A DNA stretch of 40,321 bases from CAWACC01 sp964390695 (GTDB lineage: Bacteria; Chlamydiota; Chlamydiia; Chlamydiales; Parachlamydiaceae). The notes beneath the pieces were generated by a model that was not told where the DNA came from, searched no databases, and worked only from the letters and a program-made list of their open reading frames with translations. Shown here piece after piece: positions 1 to 7,500 of this stretch (position 1 is its first letter; the number at the start of each line of letters is the position of its first letter). The stretch is taken from the NCBI GenBank assembly GCA_964390695.1, contig CAYMKI010000009.1:1-40321 (forward strand), read 5' to 3'. Both the position numbers and the translations under genes were made by a program.

Positions 1-26
1 CTTGCATCCTACACATTTTGCAAGTT

Positions 27-131
27 ATTGAACCACATAGCCCAAAGAGAACACAGAGAGATATAAAAAGCTTATTTGAATAGTGTTGATCCTTCTGTGT
101 CCTCTGTGGTTCACCCTGTGGTTCAACCCTA
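27..131. repeat. Imperfect inverted repeat, dispersed intergenic element
   Basis: The left arm (27-60) and right arm (91-128) are imperfect reverse complements. They share TTGAACCACA at the outer end and an AGAG-ACACAGA block at the inner end, and about 30 bases lie between them, so the RNA could fold into a long hairpin. The left arm recurs almost unchanged at 27814-27847 (about 30 of 34 bases), so this is a dispersed element and not a local accident. AACCACAGAGG-type hairpin repeats of this general look are common in environmental bacterial genomes. No coding potential is visible in 1-277. Confidence 0.7.
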
Positions 132-277
132 GTGACACACTTTTTACAATGATAATTTGATTCTTCACAAAACATAATACTAAATTCTACAACTAAAATA
201 AAAAAATCATTGCTATTGTTGATAATACAAGCATTCCCTTAGAATAGTAGTTAAATTAATCAACACAGTGTTTAAAA

Positions 278-2368
278 ATGAAAAATTTAATTATGAAAGC
301 AACAAAAATTTTTACTTTAGTTTTGATTTTTATTTTCAACTTTAAACTAGTGTCTAATGAATCACACATTGATCACAAACAAAAAAATATAATTATTAAT
401 TTCGATAATATTCACATGGTGGAATACATTCGATTTATTAGTCGAATAACTAACAAGAATTTCATTTTTGATGAAAACGACCTAGATTTCACCGTTACGA
501 TCCTTTCAGAAGAACCGACTACCATAGACAACGCTATGACAAGTCTCTTGCAAGAATTGAGGATTCATCAGTTGCTGCTTACCGAACAAGGGAATCAATT
601 GATCATTCACAAGAATCCCCAGATGAACAGTTCCTCAACCATCATCACAGATGGAACCTCCGAAGGATGTTCTGCAGAGATCCTCACACAGGTGTTCCAT
701 TTGAATACCCTGGAACCTGAACGCGCTACGGCGGTGATCCGCCCCCTGATTTCTGCTAATGCCATCATGGACTATATTCCTCAAACCCAACACCTGATTG
801 TCACCGATCTGCGCTGTAATATAACCCAGATAGCCAGACTTTTGAAACATCTGGATTCGCCCACAGGCGGCTTGGTGATTGGGCAGTATGTGGCAGTAGG
901 ATCGGATCTAGACAAGTTGCAAACGCTGGCGCAGCAAATTATGGCTCCTTTAGCCAAAAATATCCCTCTTACCATGGTGGCATCTAGACCTTCGAATAGT
1001 CTGTTCATTATCTCTACACCTTTTTTGGTAGAAAAATGCCTGGCTATTTTGCAGTATTTGGATCATAAGCAAAATAAGACAGGAATTTTAGAGTTAGACC
1101 ACAATGATATTCCTCAAGGTGAAAATCGTCCTAGTGGCACTGAAATAAGTTCTGGAAACACCCCTTCGCCTTCCTCCCCTTCTTCAACTGTAGGAACTTC
1201 ACCATCTCATAGCCGCCCAACCTACAAACCCTCGCAATTCTACATTCATAGGCTGCAATATCGCCAAGGTGATGCTATCTTGAGCCAAATTAAACAAATT
1301 GCAGCGAGCTTGCAGCAAGTGAAAGAACATGAAGATTTCATCGCTACCATCCATACAGGCGAATGGTTAAGAGACGCCAAATCGCTGGTTTTTTCCGGTC
1401 ATTCAGATAACATCGACAAGGTGAAGTATTTGATCGAAGAATTGGATCTACCTAGACGCCAAGTGTACATAGAAACCCTGATCATCAACACCACCGTCGA
1501 CGATTCTCTCAATTATTCTGTCAACTGGGCGGCTCAATTTCATGGGGATAATTTTAGCGGAGCTGAAGCCTTCAACTCAGGTGCTAACTTAAATAAAATC
1601 TTAAGCCAAGGCGACGGCAAAAACCTAGCCAATGGTGCCGGATTTAGCCTAGGTGTGATCGGTCAAAAAATTGTCCACAAAGGCTTAGGTTTGGAGTTTG
1701 GATCGATCGGAGCCCTTCTGAACGCATTGCACGAAAACCATATTTCAAACATTCTTTTGAGTCCTAAAATTGTCACTGAAGACAATATTCCAGCGCAATT
1801 TTTCGTGGGGGTGAACACTCCCTTTAAAACACAATCTTTTGTATCCGAGAATGGCGACATCATCACTAGCAATTTTGAGTTTCGCGATGTGGGAACATAT
1901 CTCCAAGTCACTCCGCATTTGCACAACTCGGATATTATCACCATGGAAGTCTTCCAGGAAAGAAGCGACCTTATCTCTGCACCTGCCACCAATGCGAATG
2001 CAAGAAATGTCATAGGACCTACCAGTAGAAAAAATTCGACAAAAACAACTGTGCATGTCCCTAGTGGATATTTTGTTATTATCAGCGGTTTGATTGAGAA
2101 TGATTCGCGAAAAATAAAAAAGCAGGTTCCCTGTTTAGGCAGCATCCCTTTTTTAGGCGCCCTTTTCAAAGACAAGACAACCTCTGATAGCCAAAGGAAC
2201 CTGATGATATTCATCAGGCCTCTGATCATCGATACCGATGATGAATACCAAAACTTGACGCAGCAGCAGCAAAAGGTATTCAAGGTCAAAAACACCACTC
2301 CCAAGGATTGGGTGCAAGAGGTAGATGAAGCTTTGGATTTTCTTAATTTAAACCCAACTTCCCCCTAA
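278..2368 (+). CDS. GspD-type secretin (paralogue 1)
   Basis: This is an outer-membrane secretin of 696 residues, the multimeric gate of a type II secretion-like system. A hydrophobic signal peptide occupies about residues 5-26. Four small N-domains follow at roughly 38-115, 135-195, 200-265 and 320-400; this N0-N1-N2-N3 layout fits GspD better than a type III secretin. The C-terminal secretin core (400-660) ends with VPCLGSIPFLGALF, matching the family signature VPxLGxIPxxGxLF. A Ser/Pro/Thr-rich linker separates N2 from N3 (about 285-315). The neighbouring downstream gene is a longer paralogue with the same domain order and near-identical blocks, so this is a tandem duplication. No gspE, F or G genes are nearby. 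Family assignment is confident; whether it works with a complete type II apparatus encoded elsewhere is unknown. Confidence 0.88.
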   Translation: MKNLIMKATKIFTLVLIFIFNFKLVSNESHIDHKQKNIIINFDNIHMVEYIRFISRITNKNFIFDENDLDFTVTILSEEPTTIDNAMTSLLQELRIHQLLLTEQGNQLIIHKNPQMNSSSTIITDGTSEGCSAEILTQVFHLNTLEPERATAVIRPLISANAIMDYIPQTQHLIVTDLRCNITQIARLLKHLDSPTGGLVIGQYVAVGSDLDKLQTLAQQIMAPLAKNIPLTMVASRPSNSLFIISTPFLVEKCLAILQYLDHKQNKTGILELDHNDIPQGENRPSGTEISSGNTPSPSSPSSTVGTSPSHSRPTYKPSQFYIHRLQYRQGDAILSQIKQIAASLQQVKEHEDFIATIHTGEWLRDAKSLVFSGHSDNIDKVKYLIEELDLPRRQVYIETLIINTTVDDSLNYSVNWAAQFHGDNFSGAEAFNSGANLNKILSQGDGKNLANGAGFSLGVIGQKIVHKGLGLEFGSIGALLNALHENHISNILLSPKIVTEDNIPAQFFVGVNTPFKTQSFVSENGDIITSNFEFRDVGTYLQVTPHLHNSDIITMEVFQERSDLISAPATNANARNVIGPTSRKNSTKTTVHVPSGYFVIISGLIENDSRKIKKQVPCLGSIPFLGALFKDKTTSDSQRNLMIFIRPLIIDTDDEYQNLTQQQQKVFKVKNTTPKDWVQEVDEALDFLNLNPTSP

Positions 2369-2387
2369 ATCCTAGCTCTCAGTCTTT

Positions 2388-2415
2388 AGCCCCATTCCGG
2401 GGCTCGTGAATTTTT
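2388..2415 (+). terminator. Probable Rho-independent terminator after secretin 1
   Basis: AGCCCC (2388-2393) and GGGGCT (2399-2404) form a six-pair GC-rich stem with a five-base loop. A run of six T follows after a short spacer. It sits about 20 bases after the secretin stop codon. Confidence 0.55.
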
Positions 2416-2547
2416 TAGCGGGAATTGCTGAGCGTTTCCCGCATTCCCTTCATTTATTTTCTATAAAATCAAATTTTTTATGGAAAAAAATTTTACAGTC
2501 TGAAATAAATGTTAAATTTGAATGGTGCGTATAAGAGAACGCCTAAC

Positions 2548-2616
2548 CTCGACTTTAAAATTTTTTTGGAGCAAGCCTCTCCTCGAAGCTGATAGCTAAA
2601 ATGTTTCAAAGTCGAG
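2548..2616 (+). other. Inverted repeat in the leader of secretin 2
   Basis: CTCGACTTT (2548-2556) is exactly complementary to AAAGTCGAG (2608-2616), with 51 bases between. A shorter GGAG/CTCC pairing lies inside. The structure lies 20 to 90 bases ahead of the second secretin gene, so it could be part of its 5' leader. No known riboswitch or leader family is recognised. Confidence 0.3.
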
Positions 2617-2698
2617 CATAAGCAATATTTTCAGCATGCTCGTTACACGGTTTGTATCGGTAGTAGCAAGATTAAAAATTACATATTACGGCAGACGA

Positions 2699-5600
2699 AT
2701 GAAAAAGTTGTTTCCTCGTTATCTTTTTTGTAAAATAGGCCTTCTAATTTCCACCTGTGTGATAGATCTATCCCAAGTCAAGATCCTTGCAGATACTCCC
2801 CCGCCGGTTTTCGCTTCTTTATGGCCGACAACCCCTCAAAGTGATCTGCACAATTTGCTTTCCGACGGTGATGTTTTTAGCCGCATGGATTCGAATTCTC
2901 GTTCTTCCTCCATACCCTCCACATCCATGTCCCATCAAGCGTCAACTTGGAACAATCCTCGAAAACAAGCCGAGCAAACTACGTCATCCGGAGCAGGTGC
3001 TCCTGCAGTATTCTTCTCTTTCGACGACTACCCTTCTACAACTTTAGAGACACCTTCACTTCCGGTGCAGCACAGGGAAGAACACACCTCCAACGTTTCT
3101 CTTTCAGATACTTCAGGAGAAAAGCAAAGACTGCATCATCAGCTAAGAACTTCCGAGAGCTCTCCCTCTCAACTTCTCAAGACTTCTTCATCGACCCCCG
3201 AAGCAAAACAGCGGATGTTTCACAGCTCGCCGACAGAAGGCGATCTTCCTCAAAATATCATCAAAACTATACCCTCAGGGCCTGAATCTAAGCAAACCGC
3301 CTTCAATTCGACACCAGAACCTATTCATCCTGTCCAAGTTCCTAAGCCCCAATTAGAAGCGCAACCTGCTTCAAACACCCCATCTCAGACTATAACAGAG
3401 GCACACGTACCTGCAAGAAAAGACAGCGGCTTTGCCTCTGATTCCTCAGCCACCAGCAACAACAGCCGTTCAGCGCTAAATTCCAATACACAACGCCAGA
3501 TTCATCCTGAGGAGGATTTTTCTGCAGGTCTTTATGAAACACCTTACGAAAAACCACAGCCACTGCAGAACGAAACCTATCCGATAAGCGAAAATCTCCA
3601 GCCAAGCGAAAACACCAGCAGATCAAACGCCAAAATTCTTACGCCTGAACCTGCATTTCAACCCCTCACCAATCCACCTCCGAAACCTCAGATACTGACC
3701 ATTGATACTCCTCCTGTGCCCAAGGAAGATGTCGCCGCAAAAACTCCGCCAAAATCCAGTCTGGGAGGCAAAACGATTCTTATAAATTTCAATAATGTCA
3801 GCATTATTGAATTCATACGCTTCATCAGCCGCATCTCGAACAAAAATTTCGTCTTCGACGAAGCAGACCTGCAATTTAATGTCACCATCGTTTCTGAAGA
3901 AGCTACCACAATAGAAAACATCATGACAGCATTGCTTCAAGAGCTGCGCATCCACGATTTGACGCTGATTGAACAAGGGAACAATCTAATTATCCACAAA
4001 AACCCCAAAGTCAATAGCGTTTCCAGAGTTGTAGCCGAAGATCTTCCAGGCAGCCATGCAGGCTCCTCGGAAATCGTCACACAAGTATTCCGTTTAAATA
4101 CCTTAGAACCCGATAAGGCCGCAGCAGTGATTCGACCCTTGATTTCGGAAAACGCCATTTTAGAATTTATCAAGGAAACCAACCACCTGATTGTCACAGA
4201 TCTACACACTAATATCCTCGAAATCGCCAAATTACTTAAGAGTTTAGATGCTCCCAATAGCGGCATGGTGATTGGTCAATATGTTGCCAAATCCGCAGAT
4301 ATTGAAAGCTTGATTCCATTGGTTCAACAGATCATGGGCCCGATCTCCAAAGACAGCCCGCTGGTATTTGTACCCTACGCTACTTCTAGCAGTATTTTTA
4401 TCGTTTCTACTCCCTTTTTAGTTGAAAGAAGTTTGTCCATGCTCGAGCATTTAGACCAAGAAAAGGGAAGAACGCAGATAATCGACCTAGAACGACTTCA
4501 ATACTTAAAGTCTCTGGAAGAGCAAAAAAGCAAAGCTGCAGGAGAAAAACAAGGCGCCGGAGGTGCTCAAGGTGGCCAAGGAGCACAACCCGAAGGTAAA
4601 AAGGCGGAGCCAGCTTTACCTGAACTCCCACTGCTACCCTATGAAACGCTACCTCTTGAAGGTGGAACAGGGGGAGAACACGCCACCCAACCTTCCCGTG
4701 TCAGACCTAAGTCTGTGGGTATTACTGAATTTGTCGAAGAAGCCCCCATTCCAAAAGAAAAAATTCATAAGAAAGTCACGGTCAATGAGGAATTCATTCC
4801 CGTGCCTGTCAGCCGCTCCAAGTTTTACATACATAAAGTTCAATACCGCCGAGGTGATGCTCTTTTAGGACAAATCCAGCAAATTGCAAATAGCATGCAA
4901 AACACAAAGGGCAATGATGAACTCTTAAATGTCATCAGCACAGCAGATTTTCTCCAAGACTCCAAAGCGTTGATTTTTACCGGAACTCCGGAATATTTGG
5001 ACAAGGTCAGAGCTTTGGTCGAAGAGCTCGACACTCCCCTACGCCAGGTCTACATCGAAATGCTCATCTTGGACACCACCATCGATGACGCCTTGAATTA
5101 CTCGGTCAACTGGGGCACAGACTTTGGAGGCGGCAACCAGGCAGGCGCTCAAAGCTTTGTATCGGGAGCTTCTCCACTACCCGCACTTATGAATTCCGGT
5201 GGTGTGAGCAATCTGGGCGGGCAAGTTCCGAACTTTCCGGTGGGTACAGTTCCTACAACACCCTTTAACAATGTCGTTGTGCCAAATCCGACCGGTCTGA
5301 ACAACAACTTGGTAGAAGGCTTTTCTCTGGGAGTCATTGGGCAGCACATCATTCATAAAGCTTTAGGCATAGAATTCAATTCTATCGCCGGATTAGTACG
5401 AGCTCTGCATACTCGCACCTCTGTGGATATCGTGCTGAACCCCAAGATCATCACTGAAGACAATGTCCCGGCTCAAATATTCGTTGGGGTCACTACTCCG
5501 TTCAAAACGCAGTCCATTTCCAACGAACAGGGCTCTATCCTTACCAACAACTTTGAGTATAGGGATGTGGGAACAAGCCTGCAAGTGACTCCGCATATTC

Positions 5601-6088
5601 ATAACTCTGACCTAGTCACCCTTGAAATTTTAGAAGAAAGAAGCAGCTTAACCTCAGCGCCTGCAACCACAGGCAATTCCAACGAAATTGTGGGCCCCAC
5701 AACCAATAAAAACTCCACTAAAACCACCATCCACGTTCCAAACGGCTTTTTTGTCATCATCAGCGGCATGTTGGAGGAAGATCAAACCAAAGGCCGCAAA
5801 CAAGTGCCTTGCTTAGGAGGTATACCGATTGTTGGCGCGGCGTTTTCGGATAAAACCTCACAGGCTGCCAAACGGAATTTGATGATATTCCTAAGACCTG
5901 TTATCATAGACACCGACGAAGAATTCCAAAATCTCACACGCCATCAGCAAGATGTCTGGCAGTTTAAACATCAGATGCCGAAAGAATGGGTGCAAGAAAC
6001 AGAAGAGGCTTTGGATTTCCTCAATATTCGACGTACCATTAATACTGATGATATGGATGACCCTACATGCCATCGTTTTGCCCATTAA
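2699..6088 (+). CDS. GspD-type secretin (paralogue 2) with long low-complexity N-terminus
   Basis: This is a second outer-membrane secretin of 1129 residues, far longer than the usual 650-800. I chose the start at 2699 because it gives a normal signal peptide (MKKLFPRY followed by a hydrophobic stretch). An upstream ATG at 2636 would add 21 residues; neither start has a clear ribosome site. About 325 Ser/Pro/Thr/Gln-rich, probably disordered residues come before the first N-domain, which begins near residue 355. The N0-N1-N2-N3 and secretin domains then align with paralogue 1. A Gly/Gln/Pro-rich insert of about 95 residues separates N2 and N3, and a Gly/Asn/Pro-rich insert lies in the core. 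The C-terminal signature is VPCLGGIPIVGAAF. The stop overlaps the start of the lipoprotein gene by 22 bases, suggesting translational coupling. Confidence 0.88.
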   Translation: MKKLFPRYLFCKIGLLISTCVIDLSQVKILADTPPPVFASLWPTTPQSDLHNLLSDGDVFSRMDSNSRSSSIPSTSMSHQASTWNNPRKQAEQTTSSGAGAPAVFFSFDDYPSTTLETPSLPVQHREEHTSNVSLSDTSGEKQRLHHQLRTSESSPSQLLKTSSSTPEAKQRMFHSSPTEGDLPQNIIKTIPSGPESKQTAFNSTPEPIHPVQVPKPQLEAQPASNTPSQTITEAHVPARKDSGFASDSSATSNNSRSALNSNTQRQIHPEEDFSAGLYETPYEKPQPLQNETYPISENLQPSENTSRSNAKILTPEPAFQPLTNPPPKPQILTIDTPPVPKEDVAAKTPPKSSLGGKTILINFNNVSIIEFIRFISRISNKNFVFDEADLQFNVTIVSEEATTIENIMTALLQELRIHDLTLIEQGNNLIIHKNPKVNSVSRVVAEDLPGSHAGSSEIVTQVFRLNTLEPDKAAAVIRPLISENAILEFIKETNHLIVTDLHTNILEIAKLLKSLDAPNSGMVIGQYVAKSADIESLIPLVQQIMGPISKDSPLVFVPYATSSSIFIVSTPFLVERSLSMLEHLDQEKGRTQIIDLERLQYLKSLEEQKSKAAGEKQGAGGAQGGQGAQPEGKKAEPALPELPLLPYETLPLEGGTGGEHATQPSRVRPKSVGITEFVEEAPIPKEKIHKKVTVNEEFIPVPVSRSKFYIHKVQYRRGDALLGQIQQIANSMQNTKGNDELLNVISTADFLQDSKALIFTGTPEYLDKVRALVEELDTPLRQVYIEMLILDTTIDDALNYSVNWGTDFGGGNQAGAQSFVSGASPLPALMNSGGVSNLGGQVPNFPVGTVPTTPFNNVVVPNPTGLNNNLVEGFSLGVIGQHIIHKALGIEFNSIAGLVRALHTRTSVDIVLNPKIITEDNVPAQIFVGVTTPFKTQSISNEQGSILTNNFEYRDVGTSLQVTPHIHNSDLVTLEILEERSSLTSAPATTGNSNEIVGPTTNKNSTKTTIHVPNGFFVIISGMLEEDQTKGRKQVPCLGGIPIVGAAFSDKTSQAAKRNLMIFLRPVIIDTDEEFQNLTRHQQDVWQFKHQMPKEWVQETEEALDFLNIRRTINTDDMDDPTCHRFAH

Positions 6089-7047
6089 AATGCATAACTC
6101 CTATAATTTTGGGAGTTTCACTTAGTCTGTCGGGCTGCACACGTGCAGCCTCTGATTTTGAGCCTAAAATTTCTTATTTACCCACCGAGCAGCACATTGC
6201 TAAGCTTTCGTCACCCTTTGAGAAACTCACCAAAGCAGAGTTGCAGCAAGAGTGGGCTAGGGAATTTTACATCGGATTGCACTTCGGAAATGAATTGGAT
6301 CTATACAGGGCTATTACTGCTTTTAAACGCGCCTTAATCCTGCTGCCGCCAAATCATATGGAAAGAAAAATACAGCTGCAGTATTATATATACCTTAGCT
6401 ACTATCTTGGACAAAAATATCAGGAGGCTTTGAATTATTTCCAAACCTCGGATCTAGATGCTGTCCCAAGGGAATTTCCCGCTTATAAAGATCTCCTAAC
6501 CAGTTTATACGAGTGCTACAACAAAACCGGCCAAACGGAACAAGCAGATCTCTTGTTGAACAAGCTTGAAGCAGAAGATCCTGAAGCTTCACATAGCCTA
6601 GAGCTATCTACAGCGCTTCAAACAGGACAACTAAAAGCCGTAGAAGAGATAGCTTCGTGTACAGATCTCACCAATCCTAGTGCAGAAGAAATTCAAGAAT
6701 TCCTAGATGATTACTACCAAGAGGCCCTTTCTGCGACAAAAGCCAGAACATGGAACGCTATTTTACCCGGGGCAGGTTACTATTATGTAGGGCAAAAAAA
6801 AGCAGCGGCCACCTCTTTAGTGATCAATGCCCTTTTTACCTGGGCAGCCTATGCCTTTATTAAAAATGGATATGTAGCTGCAGGAATTGTGACTGCAAGC
6901 CTGGAGTCAGGCTGGTACCTTGGAGGTATCAATGGGGCAGGCATTGCTGCCAATGAGTATAATGAACGTCTGTATGAAAGCTCTGCGAAAGAATTTATGA
7001 TAGAACACACCCTCTTTCCGGTTTTAAAACTGGAGATGTCATTCTAG
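6067..7047 (+). CDS. Lipoprotein with helical-repeat region and C-terminal membrane segment
   Basis: The protein has 326 residues. A signal peptide ends in SLSGC with Cys24, a good lipobox, so the mature protein should be lipid-anchored. Residues about 60-220 look like TPR-type helical repeats (GLHFGNELDLYRAITAFKRA and YLGQKYQEALNYF). The C-terminal part carries PGAGYYYVGQKKAAATSL followed by hydrophobic stretches, a pattern seen in small membrane domains of the DUF5683/TM2 kind. The start codon lies inside the end of the secretin gene. A lipoprotein with helical repeats right after a secretin could be a pilotin-like or assembly factor, but this is inferred from position and architecture only. 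Confidence 0.75.
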   Translation: MPSFCPLKCITPIILGVSLSLSGCTRAASDFEPKISYLPTEQHIAKLSSPFEKLTKAELQQEWAREFYIGLHFGNELDLYRAITAFKRALILLPPNHMERKIQLQYYIYLSYYLGQKYQEALNYFQTSDLDAVPREFPAYKDLLTSLYECYNKTGQTEQADLLLNKLEAEDPEASHSLELSTALQTGQLKAVEEIASCTDLTNPSAEEIQEFLDDYYQEALSATKARTWNAILPGAGYYYVGQKKAAATSLVINALFTWAAYAFIKNGYVAAGIVTASLESGWYLGGINGAGIAANEYNERLYESSAKEFMIEHTLFPVLKLEMSF

Positions 7048-7098
7048 ATAACTCATCGCAGCACATTTTAAGACAAAAAATTAAACAGACACCCTAGC

Positions 7099-7500
7099 AT
7101 GAAATACGTATTTAAGCACATCCTCATCCCTGTATTTATGCTAGGGTTTGAATTCGCCGCCTTGCATGCCGATCCTTGGGGAAAAGATGCCGATATCGCC
7201 CGGCCTGAACATGCTTCCTGCGGGCAGGTCAAAAAAGGCTGCAAGACACCGCTCTTTGGCGTTTTTGGCGAAGTGATGATAGCTTTTCACCAACAAGTGA
7301 TCTCTCCTGCCGATGGTCCGCGAAGCCATTTCGTTCCAAGCAGTTCTCAATATACCCTTGATGCCATGCGCAAATATGGTTTTTTTATCGGAGTAACCAA
7401 AGGGTGCGATCGCTTGATGAGAGAGAACAACGAAGATTGGGTGTACCGCTGGACCGTGGATGGTGCAGGCAAGCCTATCAAATATGATCCTGTGCGTTAG
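7099..7500 (+). CDS. Exported YidD-like (DUF37) protein
   Basis: The protein has 133 residues. The central part (HQQVISPADGPRSHFVPSSS, then QYTLDAMRKYGFFIGVTKGC) matches the YidD family pattern of YQxxISPxxGPxCRFxPSCS then QYxxxAxxxHGxxxGxxL. The family's conserved Cys residues are replaced by Ser in this core. YidD helps the YidC/Sec membrane-insertion machinery. This version has an added N-terminal segment resembling a signal peptide ending near ALHA, so it may act outside the inner membrane, unlike classical YidD. It lies 51 bases after the lipoprotein and probably shares its transcript. Its last 23 bases overlap the convergent SulP gene. The family match is good; the function in this context is unknown. 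Confidence 0.7.
   Translation: MKYVFKHILIPVFMLGFEFAALHADPWGKDADIARPEHASCGQVKKGCKTPLFGVFGEVMIAFHQQVISPADGPRSHFVPSSSQYTLDAMRKYGFFIGVTKGCDRLMRENNEDWVYRWTVDGAGKPIKYDPVR

Noticed and set aside
1663..2304. Minus-strand frame of 213 codons inside secretin 1
   Set aside because: It is fully antisense to the conserved secretin core, whose motifs fix the plus-strand frame.
278..6088. Reading the two secretins as type III (SctC/CdsC) secretins
   Set aside because: Each has four N-domains in the GspD order, and no type III genes are nearby; type III secretins have fewer N-domains.
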